A stretch of DNA of 64,000 nt from Candidatus Uabimicrobium amorphum (GTDB lineage: Bacteria; Planctomycetota; Uabimicrobiia; Uabimicrobiales; Uabimicrobiaceae). This document shows, one piece after another, positions 28,400-36,676 of the stretch. The translations under genes were made by a program, and so were the position numbers. The stretch is taken from contig NZ_AP019860.1 of assembly GCF_009002475.1 (NCBI RefSeq), positions 6,214,501 through 6,278,500 of the forward strand, written 5' to 3'. Positions within the stretch are counted from its first letter, which is position 1. Each line of letters begins with the position of its first letter. The notes under the pieces were generated by a model that made no database searches, was not told the origin of the DNA, and saw only the letters and a list, made by a program, of their open reading frames with translations.

Positions 28400-30130
28400 T
28401 CATTTGCCGTTTCTGTCTGTTTTCTGACCTGTTCGTCCTGCTGGGATATGCAAGGTGCTTAGAATTTCTCCAAATATTACAAAAAGTAACGACAAGAAAA
28501 AGTAACAAAGAAAGCGGGGAATCATCGTTATAATGGATAATACATTTTTTTGCGTTGTAAAATAAATACTCAGTTTGCCTGCTATTTTGTCTTGTATCTC
28601 TTTTATTTGTTTTCGCTGTTCAAGTGTCAAATTTTTAGAGTTTAGATTTTCCAATTGCGAAGTAACAAGACGAGCATCTCCGTTGCCAAGAGCAAATTTT
28701 GCATATTCTAAACGTGCTTGAATTTCACCTTGTATTGCCTCATTATTTTCACTCCAAAGTTTCAATGCATTTTTAAAACCAAAAATACTCTCTAAAAATA
28801 AGTCATTGACTAGCAGTTTGTCTTTGTTTTTTTCTTGTATTTTTTTTGTAGCCGTATCTATTTCTTCTTTTACTGTTCCGACAGCGAGTTTCCATCTTAG
28901 CCCTTTGATTTCATCTTTTAATTTGCTCATTTCACATTCGATATCTTCAAGGCGAACTTGGCTCTTATTTAGACAGCTTTTTGCCCGGTCACACATTCGT
29001 ATACTTTCTTGATGTGACAAAAAGTTTTCGATGCGTTTCTTAAATTTATCAACATTGTCATATCGATACATCGTAAACTTTAACATCGCTTGACGACAAA
29101 TGGAGTTAAGCAAAGCAGGTTTGCTATCCGAAAACTCAGGCATTTTTCCATGTTTGGCATCTAGTAACGTTAACCATAAGTTTTTACCCCGTCGCGGCGG
29201 TTTTTTGTATAAGATTTCGTATAAGATCCCTCCCAAAAGGTAGACATCTGTGGCATATGCGATATCTTTGCCTTGTCCTTGGGCTAGTTCAGGAGGCATA
29301 TAACAAGGTGTTCCCATGGGGCTTTGTATACCATTCTTATGAAAAGTACGCATTTCTTGTACGTTTTCAGTTACCTCAACAGCTATTCCCCAATCCATTA
29401 CCAAAACTTCACCATAGTCACCAATCATTACATTCTCAGGCTTCAAATCACAATGTACAATGCCTTTACTATGGGCATAACTAATCGCATCACACACATT
29501 AAGTAAAATTTGCAAATGCACATTAAGATCGTACGGCTTTGCTTTTTCTTTTTCTTCTGGTGTTTTTGGATATAAAAGTTGCTTCCACGACATGCCCTTT
29601 ACTAACTTCATCGCAAGTAAAATTTCACCGTTTTCATTTTCCTCTATGTCATGAATCGGTACAATGTTTGGATGATCGAGATACGCAGTTACTAAAGATT
29701 CTGCCAAAAATTTGTTTTTTTGTGCTTCAGGCAACATTTTTTTTACGGCAACATCTCTACTAAGCTTAGATTGTCGAGCACAATAAATAACTCCCATCCC
29801 ACCGCGATTGATTTCTTTGAAATCTTGATAGCCACTATTGCTGTCGACTCTAATTTGTTGCGACTGTGAAGCTAATGCAATAGTTTCTTCTTTAGAGAAT
29901 GTTTCATTTTGCTGTGCAATGGTTTTATCTTCAGAGAAAGTATTGTTGGGGTTGTGCGGAGCAATTGTTTCACTACTTGAAAATGTTTCTGTTACTTTAT
30001 CAGGAAAAACGGTTGTATCATTTGAAAATGCCATGTTCTTTGATTTATACGTGGTACTTATTTCATTACCTTTGAGTAGTTCAGTACTTACTACTTTTGT
30101 CCATAAGGATTTGAATTCCGAATCTTTCAT
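28400..30130 (-). CDS. Membrane Ser/Thr protein kinase (TFS-motif family)
   Basis: 576 residues. The N-terminal 90 residues carry FKSLWTKVV and TFSxxET/DKT motifs. The kinase domain (about 103-370) has glycine loop INRGGMGVIY, Lys130, catalytic loop HCDLKPEN (Asp228, non-RD because Cys replaces Arg), DWG (Asp246) and GTPCYMPPE. A coiled coil at about 395-435 and one membrane segment near 540-560 follow. All catalytic residues needed for phosphotransfer are present. It is likely cytoplasmic and membrane-anchored. It is upstream of the pseudokinase-like paralogue and probably co-transcribed with it; the 101-residue HEAT remnant precedes it. Confidence 0.92.
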   Translation of the reverse strand: MKDSEFKSLWTKVVSTELLKGNEISTTYKSKNMAFSNDTTVFPDKVTETFSSSETIAPHNPNNTFSEDKTIAQQNETFSKEETIALASQSQQIRVDSNSGYQDFKEINRGGMGVIYCARQSKLSRDVAVKKMLPEAQKNKFLAESLVTAYLDHPNIVPIHDIEENENGEILLAMKLVKGMSWKQLLYPKTPEEKEKAKPYDLNVHLQILLNVCDAISYAHSKGIVHCDLKPENVMIGDYGEVLVMDWGIAVEVTENVQEMRTFHKNGIQSPMGTPCYMPPELAQGQGKDIAYATDVYLLGGILYEILYKKPPRRGKNLWLTLLDAKHGKMPEFSDSKPALLNSICRQAMLKFTMYRYDNVDKFKKRIENFLSHQESIRMCDRAKSCLNKSQVRLEDIECEMSKLKDEIKGLRWKLAVGTVKEEIDTATKKIQEKNKDKLLVNDLFLESIFGFKNALKLWSENNEAIQGEIQARLEYAKFALGNGDARLVTSQLENLNSKNLTLEQRKQIKEIQDKIAGKLSIYFTTQKNVLSIITMIPRFLCYFFLSLLFVIFGEILSTLHIPAGRTGQKTDRNGK

Positions 30131-30177
30131 TTTTCAACATATCTCCATCCTACATATACAGAAAGTTGTCTATTGTT

Positions 30178-30483
30178 TTACCAGGCTTCTTCTTCCCACA
30201 TATCTGTATCTTCGTTTTGTCTTTTTTCTTCTGCTTTGATAGTCTCCTCAACCTGTTTAGGAGTTTTACCTTCAAGAAGGGTTTTTGTTTGTAGTTTTAT
30301 CAAAGAAGGTCTTAATTTTTTGGCTTTTGACCCAAGTTGTTCTATTTCAGCAAGGGCAGAGAATCGTTGTTTGACATTTGGAGACTGGAGTTGTTCTAGC
30401 ACGGCACTAGAGTTAATGGACTGGGCTAAAACATTTGAGAATGCTATAAGAACAAATAAAAACAATACGCTAAATTTTTTCAT
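30178..30483 (-). CDS. Small exported protein: one HEAT unit plus the HEAT-family C-terminal tag
   Basis: 101 residues: signal peptide (VLFLFVLIAFSNVLAQ), one HEAT-like unit (SPNVKQRFSALAEIEQLG), then directly LLEGKTPKQVEETIKAEE and an acidic Trp-rich tail ending WEEEAW. The same pieces form the N-terminus, the C-terminal module and the tail of the giant caspase-HEAT proteins, with everything between missing. It looks like a deletion derivative or minimal version of the family. It is 47 bp upstream of the 28400-30130 kinase and in the same direction. The conservation of both ends suggests that the tag itself has a function, but this is inference. Confidence 0.75.
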   Translation of the reverse strand: MKKFSVLFLFVLIAFSNVLAQSINSSAVLEQLQSPNVKQRFSALAEIEQLGSKAKKLRPSLIKLQTKTLLEGKTPKQVEETIKAEEKRQNEDTDMWEEEAW

Positions 30484-30791
30484 TATTTTTGCCTTTTGCT
30501 TACAGAAAATCCTATCACTTTACCACTACCACTCATTACCATGCTCATGTGTTATCTTTTATGTCTCTGTGGTTTCATTTTTTCCTTTACGCAACATAAC
30601 CACCAAATTCGTGCAAATAATATTTGACTACCATATGAAATATAATAAGATATTTTATCTTTTTGTTAATATTAAACAAATCATTTTAATGTAAAAAATT
30701 AAACCTTGACTCAGTAGAGATAGGTGTTAAACATTGAAGTTTTTTTACTTTATTTTACCTTTCAAAACATCCTCTACATGAAGGATAATTT
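30484..30791. promoter_or_regulatory. Divergent intergenic region between the kinase cluster and the plus-strand secreted module
   Basis: About 300 AT-rich bases between divergent genes, so it must hold promoters in both directions. A possible -35 TTGACT at 30707-30712 is followed by TAAACA at 30728-30733, but the 15-base spacer is short and I do not call a promoter with confidence. AAGGAT before the ATG at 30792 is the ribosome site. No hairpin stands out. Confidence 0.35.
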
Positions 30792-32597
30792 ATGAAGACA
30801 ATCGTTATCGCTTGCCTCCTATTTTCTCTCACAACCATGGCATATGCGTTCAAACCTAAAACACATGTTTATCTTGCTGAAATTGCAATTGAAGATGCTT
30901 TGGATGATGGCAAGGTGACAATCCACTATGTGGATTATGAAGGGAAAAAAATTGTTGGGGCTATTGGGGAGTATCCGGTATCTAGTGAAGTTCTCTACGC
31001 TTTGCGCAATCACGCGGCGCAGTACCGGGCAGGTGTTCTTGGCCCAGATGCTTATCCGGATATATTCACTGGGCAACAAGCTATTCATCCCAAATATGCC
31101 GGAAAATGGTTCGAGTATTTATGGTCTAGGGCTCAAAGCGCTGATCCTGCGGCAAAGGCTTTTGTCTTAGGCTATATGACTCATGGCGCCGGAGATATGT
31201 TTGGGCATACTTTTATTAACCATTTTTCAGGAGGGCCATTTAGTTTTGCAGAGTACAATGCAGTGAAACACTTTGTGGTAGAAAGCTGTGTGGCAAATAG
31301 GAACCCGCCTTTAAAAACCTATAATGCTAGCATTGCAGGTGTTGAAGACTTTATTTACCAAACCTTGATCAATGCCCATCCCGATTCTCATTTAAGAAAA
31401 TATCTTCTCAAAGGAGAAGGAACAGATTTATCTTTGCCGCTTTATGCTTCAAAAACAAAAAGTTGGTTGGAAAGATATATTCAAGACTACTCTAACTGGA
31501 TTCAAAAAAGAAATGAAGAGATTGATGGTCTGAAAAAGAAAAACCAAAGAGAGCGAGAAAAAATAATTCCCGATATATTTGCAATAACTTCACGGTTAGC
31601 AGAAATTGGCGTTCTCGAAGCTGATAAGTCTACTTTTATCAACGCGCGTATTCATGCTGTAAATTACGCTCGTGAATGGATAAAGGATATCGATCGCGGT
31701 TTGAAGGTGTGGCCAAAAGTTAGCCATGAAATTGCGACAGCACTTATGTTTGATCCTTCGGGAACCAACCTTGAAAAAGCGAAGAAAGTGGCGCAAGATT
31801 TTTTGCTAGACCATTATCTTTCGATGATTGGTGCTCCAGATGTCGTTGGCGACGTAATTCAAGAAGCACTAAAGCAAATAGCGGCTCTAATCGAGTTTAT
31901 CATGGAAAAGGTTCCTGCTTTAAAAGTGATTTTGGCGGAACTAGAAAAAATAAAAAATGATTTTCTCAATTATCTTTGCAAAAAAGCCTTTGGAATGTCC
32001 GCCGAAGAGTATAGTAAATACCTCAAGTCTCCAGAGACGTATTTTAATGATGTCATCCATTTAGGACAAGGATCGGCTCGACCAACGTTGGGTGAGTTTT
32101 ATAAAAATTATCTTCATTTAGCAAAAAGTAGTGATTATTTCGACTGGCAAAAATTTGCTCCGGCGTATAACACTGTCACTATTAGCAAACTCATTCTTCT
32201 TGATCAATCTACGATCAATCAACTACTGCAAGACTTAGGGACATATCGAAGATTGACCACAGCCAACATCATGCTTGGGTTTATCGAAAATCTAGATGCC
32301 GACAACCAGTGGGCATGCTGCACTTCGAAAATGGTTTTCGCACAAGATATGGAATTCTACCAGCGAATTTTTATGTTCCAAGCCGGAGAAACCAAAATAA
32401 ATGTGCCCGTGCAAGATAGCTTAGACTTAAATCAATTTTTTGCAGGTAAATTCATTTATAAAGCAAATTCGAAAATCAAAGCTGGTGGAGGGTTCATCAT
32501 AAAAGAGCAAAAGAAGGTTGTATTTAAAGCACCAGAGATAGAATTTACCCCAGGATTTGAAGTACAACCAGGATCTGAGTTATCAGCAGATCAATAG
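30792..32597 (+). CDS. Secreted zinc-dependent phospholipase C-like protein
   Basis: 601 residues. Signal peptide ending AYA. The N-terminal domain has the zinc-dependent phospholipase C layout: KPKTHVYLAE (His25), LRNHAAQYRAGVLGPDAYPD (His74, Asp86/90) and YMTHGAGDMFGHTFINH (His131, Asp135, His139, His144). Such proteins hydrolyse phospholipid head groups outside the cell. A helical middle region (about 230-450) matches nothing I know. The C-terminal 60 residues hold the coathanger-like motif (IEFTPGFEVQPGSELSA). It is the first gene of the plus-strand secreted module. Activity on phosphatidylcholine or other lipids cannot be decided. Confidence 0.85.
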   Translation: MKTIVIACLLFSLTTMAYAFKPKTHVYLAEIAIEDALDDGKVTIHYVDYEGKKIVGAIGEYPVSSEVLYALRNHAAQYRAGVLGPDAYPDIFTGQQAIHPKYAGKWFEYLWSRAQSADPAAKAFVLGYMTHGAGDMFGHTFINHFSGGPFSFAEYNAVKHFVVESCVANRNPPLKTYNASIAGVEDFIYQTLINAHPDSHLRKYLLKGEGTDLSLPLYASKTKSWLERYIQDYSNWIQKRNEEIDGLKKKNQREREKIIPDIFAITSRLAEIGVLEADKSTFINARIHAVNYAREWIKDIDRGLKVWPKVSHEIATALMFDPSGTNLEKAKKVAQDFLLDHYLSMIGAPDVVGDVIQEALKQIAALIEFIMEKVPALKVILAELEKIKNDFLNYLCKKAFGMSAEEYSKYLKSPETYFNDVIHLGQGSARPTLGEFYKNYLHLAKSSDYFDWQKFAPAYNTVTISKLILLDQSTINQLLQDLGTYRRLTTANIMLGFIENLDADNQWACCTSKMVFAQDMEFYQRIFMFQAGETKINVPVQDSLDLNQFFAGKFIYKANSKIKAGGGFIIKEQKKVVFKAPEIEFTPGFEVQPGSELSADQ

Positions 32598-32624
32598 CTT
32601 TGCATATCTTAGATCTTACAACGA

Positions 32625-32671
32625 AAAATCGATAACGAACGTTGGTCGTAATTTTATTTGATATCGATTTT
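32625..32671. repeat. Inverted repeat between the phospholipase and tail-fibre-like genes
   Basis: Arms AAAATCGATA (32625-32634) and TATCGATTTT (32662-32671) are perfectly complementary around a 27-base loop. It lies in the 138-bp gap between two co-directional genes. No T tract follows; a binding site or weak attenuator is possible. Confidence 0.45.
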
Positions 32672-32735
32672 GGATTTTACCCCATTCTCGTGAAGAACAA
32701 TATTTTATAACATTTACTATACAAAGGAATTATTC

Positions 32736-35126
32736 ATGACAAAATGGATTTTATTATTCGTTACAGTCACCTCATTTCTTACAGCGCAATCGTTCACGCA
32801 TGTAAACGTTCACAACCCAAATAGCAATAGTGGACTGGTTACTGTCAGTGGTACTGGTGCAGGATGGACCCATGCAGCGATAAAGTTACACTCTGGGCAA
32901 AGTAGTCGTGGAACTGGTATTTATGGTACTTATGGAAGTAATTCATGGTATTTTGGAAATCCGTATCGTTCTCATGATCGTTTTATCATTGGGCGTGTAT
33001 CTGGTCGGGATTATAGAGAAGCTGCTGATTTTAACTATGCTCTCTTGACCGTTTTCAACAACGGAACATTAAGAGCAAAAGCCTTAGAGGTTGTAGGGCC
33101 GCATTTAAAGCTTGAGTATACTTCCGAAGGGTCTAAGATTCATAGTGCATTTGGAGCAAGTTCTCCGCGCAACATGATTTTGGATATAAATGGTGGAACA
33201 AGCTCCTCTGGCGCAATGATTTTTCGTACGCAAAGCAAAGAAAGAATGTATATTGACCGCGGTGGACTAGTAGGAATCGGCGTACGCCCTGCAGGAGGCT
33301 ACATCTTAAAAGTTGGGGGAAATGCAAACTTTATGTACGGCGTCAAAGTGGGAGGAACAATCGAAGCGGGAAAACTAACTCTCAATGGTCTAAGTGCCGG
33401 TCGTACAGATGAAGGGACAGTGGTTTCTAGTGCATTTGGTGGTAGTTCTGCTCTTGATTTGATTTTCGATGTCACGGGTGGCACTAGCCAACATGGCGCC
33501 ATGATTTTCCGTACACAGGGGGCCGACAGAATCAATATCAACCGTGGTGGAAATGTCGGTATTGGTACAAAGCCAACCAACGACAAACTAACGGTCGCTG
33601 GAAATGTCAACGCTTCTGGTAGTATTACCGCGGGTGGTCTACTCAAAGGCGGTAAATTAGAGCTTAATGGCTTTAACGCTGGACGTACTGCGGAAGGGAC
33701 AGTGGTTTCTAGTGCATTTGGTGGTAGTTCTGCTCTTGATTTGATTTTCGATGTCACGGGTGGCACTAGCCAACATGGCGCCATGATTTTCAAAACCCAA
33801 GGGCAAACAAGAATGTATATCGATCGTGGTGGATTGGTTGGTATAGGAACTAAACCAACAAATAATGTGGCTTTAAACGTTGCGGGCAATGTCAAAATTT
33901 CCGGAAACATAGACAATGCGCAAATAAGTAAATTGCAAACAGATGTGAGTAATCTACAAGCTGGCTTTAGTTCTGTACCGACTTTTGTAAATGTCAATTC
34001 AGACACACAAAATAGTTCTCGTGGCATTCATTTTAATAAAAACAGTGTCACTACCGCGAAAATTTATTTCTATGGTAGCAAATACGATCCTAATTTTGAT
34101 TATGAGGGTACAGACCCTCTAGAAGAAGAACTAGAAGAAGATCAGAAAAGTTATAAAAAACAAGAATATGTGGGTGTCTCAATCGATGGTAACGATATCA
34201 TAAAAGCGCATCGTCATAAAGTGACGATCGCACAACCAACGGATGTAACAAGTAGCTTAACTGTTACAGGGACTCTTACTGTGGATAGTAACCTAACCGC
34301 GAATAAAATGATTATTGCCAAGTCAGATATAAAAACATCGAAATCAGTGATTGCTCCCATCGGAAGATTTGATAACTTATCAATAAACACATTTGGGTCT
34401 TCGAACTTGGGAGGTTATGTCGATGATTCGAATAATTTTATTTTGAGATTAGCTTCGAAAAACAAGTCTAATATCTACTTTTCGAAGATTGCAAGCGGAA
34501 CTGGATACAACATGAAAATAGCTCATGACACAGATAAACTTGTGGTCACAGGCAAAGACCCGGAAAAAGCTACATTTGCAGTAGAAGGGAAGATCGAAGG
34601 GGCAAGTGTTACAAGTAAGTACGTCGCTTCGCCTCACCGTATGCATATTTCTGCAGAAGAACATCTTTTCTTACTAACCAAAAAACCAGAACATGCTGTA
34701 AAAATTGGTACGGAATGGGGAGGAAGCGGAGATCTTGATGTATATGGAAAACTGTCTGTGGGAAGTCGCATAAATGTAAATGGCAGCCTGTGTTCGACTA
34801 GTGCTTTTATCAAAGGTCAACTTCAGGCGCAAAGTGTTCTTGTCAAAGCCGCCGTACAATGGCCAGACTATGTTTTTGATGAAAACTACAAACTGACATC
34901 TCTAGAAGAATTGGAAAAGCAAATCAAAAAACAAAAACACCTTCCAGGAATTCCTTCAAAAGAAGATGTCAAAAAAGGTGTCGATGTGGGAAATTTGTCC
35001 GCCAGCTTACTGAAGAAAATTGAAGAGCTTACTCTTTACACCATTGAACAAGAAAAGAAAATGAAGCAGATGCGAAAGCAAATGCTAGAGATGCAACGTA
35101 AGTTAAACAAAATTTCAGAAAAATAA
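32736..35126 (+). CDS. Secreted tail-fibre-like repeat protein
   Basis: 796 residues with a signal peptide (LLFVTVTSFLTAQ). Repeated units follow, with FDVTGGTSQHGAMIF and GIGTKPT motifs, including two copies that share a 99-bp perfect DNA repeat. The C-terminal domain is WPDYVFDENYKLTSLEELE, HLPGIPS and KIEELTLYTIEQ with a coiled coil. Strongly homologous in architecture to 13112-14587 and 49681-52587. Proteins of this layout usually form trimeric beta-fibres; surface display or incorporation in a secreted fibre is inferred. RBS AAAGGA. Second gene of the plus-strand module. Confidence 0.86.
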   Translation: MTKWILLFVTVTSFLTAQSFTHVNVHNPNSNSGLVTVSGTGAGWTHAAIKLHSGQSSRGTGIYGTYGSNSWYFGNPYRSHDRFIIGRVSGRDYREAADFNYALLTVFNNGTLRAKALEVVGPHLKLEYTSEGSKIHSAFGASSPRNMILDINGGTSSSGAMIFRTQSKERMYIDRGGLVGIGVRPAGGYILKVGGNANFMYGVKVGGTIEAGKLTLNGLSAGRTDEGTVVSSAFGGSSALDLIFDVTGGTSQHGAMIFRTQGADRININRGGNVGIGTKPTNDKLTVAGNVNASGSITAGGLLKGGKLELNGFNAGRTAEGTVVSSAFGGSSALDLIFDVTGGTSQHGAMIFKTQGQTRMYIDRGGLVGIGTKPTNNVALNVAGNVKISGNIDNAQISKLQTDVSNLQAGFSSVPTFVNVNSDTQNSSRGIHFNKNSVTTAKIYFYGSKYDPNFDYEGTDPLEEELEEDQKSYKKQEYVGVSIDGNDIIKAHRHKVTIAQPTDVTSSLTVTGTLTVDSNLTANKMIIAKSDIKTSKSVIAPIGRFDNLSINTFGSSNLGGYVDDSNNFILRLASKNKSNIYFSKIASGTGYNMKIAHDTDKLVVTGKDPEKATFAVEGKIEGASVTSKYVASPHRMHISAEEHLFLLTKKPEHAVKIGTEWGGSGDLDVYGKLSVGSRINVNGSLCSTSAFIKGQLQAQSVLVKAAVQWPDYVFDENYKLTSLEELEKQIKKQKHLPGIPSKEDVKKGVDVGNLSASLLKKIEELTLYTIEQEKKMKQMRKQMLEMQRKLNKISEK
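33411..33791. repeat. 99-bp perfect direct repeat, 282 bp apart
   Basis: The 99 bases starting at 33411 recur without change at 33693-33791, in frame (94 codons apart), encoding the GTVVSSAFGGSS...GAMIF part of successive fibre units. DNA identity far above that of the flanking unit parts suggests gene conversion or a recent duplication. Confidence 0.9.
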
Positions 35127-35131
35127 ATACA

Positions 35132-35165
35132 TTGTAAGAAATGAAGGCACCTTCATTTCTTACAA
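35132..35165. terminator. Strong hairpin after the tail-fibre-like gene
   Basis: A perfect 16-bp inverted repeat, TTGTAAGAAATGAAGG and its complement, with only 2 bases between arms, lies 6 bp after the stop of the 32736 gene and 23 bp before the next start. No U tract follows. Partial termination or protection of the upstream mRNA end is likely. Confidence 0.65.
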
Positions 35166-35187
35166 ACTACAACAGGGAGTATATATC

Positions 35188-36660
35188 ATGCGACACATGA
35201 TACCTTTATGTGTTTTTTTCTTTGTCACCAGTATCTTCATATCCACTCAAGAAATCAAAAATTTTCCCAACTACGAACAACCTGACGGTTTTAGCTGTGG
35301 GCCAGCGTGCGCTTCTATGCTTTTAAAGTACTACAACATAAGTGCTGGAATTGGTCCTTTAAAAACAAAGGCTGATTCTCGCATTTTAGAAGAAGAAGGT
35401 TGGGGCTATACGACTCCTGATGATTTGGAAAAAGCAATTGAAGAGTATGATCTATCTGTCACTCGCAAAAAAGGAACCATTGCAGATTTAAAAAACAATG
35501 CGAAAAAAGGAATACCAACGATCGTTTTAGTGCGCTCTGGTGTGGCTATGTGGCATTACGTTGTTGTAATTGGCTACGATGAAATCAATGACGATTTCAA
35601 AATTTCCGACCCAGGTGGTACCGGAATCTATCATATCCGTGATTATTTATACAGTAACCTCTACACACCATCGGAAGCCTTAGAGTCTTGCTGGCGATAC
35701 GAAACCGCAATGTGGGGAGAGGTAATTCCGGCACCAGTACAGTTAACTGTTTTAGGACTGATTGCGCTATTAAATACTCAAGCGCCGCAAAATACAATGA
35801 TATATCCATCTTTTGCATGGCCCACAATAAATGAATTCAAAAATAAAGAAACGCCTTTTTCTTTTCCTGAAAATAAAATTTACGATACTATTTGCCACAA
35901 ATCCTTCTATTTCCACATTGATGAAAGTGAATCGTCGATATTTGGGAAAACCGGTAACGAAACATGGTTACGAGATACCCAAACAGGAAATATGAAGGTA
36001 AAAAGAGTCAATCGCGTAGGAAATCACTACACTTTTGATATCCAACTTCCGGCCTACGCGTACTATGATCGAAAAACTTTTATTCGCGTCGGCGGCCCTA
36101 AAAAGGAAAACTGGAACATGGTATTCGTATCTTCATTTCGTTACAAATGTCTGGTAAAAGAGGGTAATATCATTGCCGGAGTTGTCGAAAATTTTAGTAG
36201 CGACCTCAAAACTAAAAATGGTCACGGTCATGATTCTTTCAAATTTGCAAGAACAGAAGTACAAAAGAAAATTGTCAACAAATTGTACACACATTCTGTG
36301 GCAGATTTTAGAAAAGAAGTGCTGAGTAAGTATCCCCAAGTTGTTGCAGAATGTTACCACAAGTATAACTTGATCCCCGACGATAAAGAATCTTACTTTA
36401 GGTCTCTCCTTGAAAAACATGGTGTAGACTACATTGATAACGAAATAAAAAAACGCCAGCAAACACCGCCATCGAAAATTACCCTACAAAATAAAACCGT
36501 TCACTCATTTGGTAAATTAGCTGCCGCAGATTCTATTACCATAAACTCTACAACTATGACAAAAGATGCACATGTAACCATTTCAGCTAAAACCGTTGAG
36601 TTACAACCAGGTACTAATCTACAACAAGGAAGTTTCGTTAAGATAACGCCTAAAAATTAA
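35188..36660 (+). CDS. Secreted C39-like papain-fold cysteine peptidase
   Basis: 490 residues. A signal peptide is followed at once by a C39-like peptidase domain: catalytic Cys37 in GFSCGPACASMLLKYY, His123 in MWHYVVVIGYDE and Asp141 in ISDPGG. Residues about 190-410 form a second domain that I do not recognise (containing HKSFYFHIDESES and a beta-rich part). The C-terminus holds a coathanger-like stretch (VELQPGTNLQQGSFVKI). C39 domains usually cut leader peptides at double glycine inside exporters, but stand-alone secreted versions act on other peptides. No exporter is present here, so extracellular proteolysis is inferred. RBS AGGGAG; 16 bp before the beta-prism gene. Confidence 0.84.
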   Translation: MRHMIPLCVFFFVTSIFISTQEIKNFPNYEQPDGFSCGPACASMLLKYYNISAGIGPLKTKADSRILEEEGWGYTTPDDLEKAIEEYDLSVTRKKGTIADLKNNAKKGIPTIVLVRSGVAMWHYVVVIGYDEINDDFKISDPGGTGIYHIRDYLYSNLYTPSEALESCWRYETAMWGEVIPAPVQLTVLGLIALLNTQAPQNTMIYPSFAWPTINEFKNKETPFSFPENKIYDTICHKSFYFHIDESESSIFGKTGNETWLRDTQTGNMKVKRVNRVGNHYTFDIQLPAYAYYDRKTFIRVGGPKKENWNMVFVSSFRYKCLVKEGNIIAGVVENFSSDLKTKNGHGHDSFKFARTEVQKKIVNKLYTHSVADFRKEVLSKYPQVVAECYHKYNLIPDDKESYFRSLLEKHGVDYIDNEIKKRQQTPPSKITLQNKTVHSFGKLAAADSITINSTTMTKDAHVTISAKTVELQPGTNLQQGSFVKITPKN

Positions 36661-36676
36661 GAGGAGTATATCTAAA

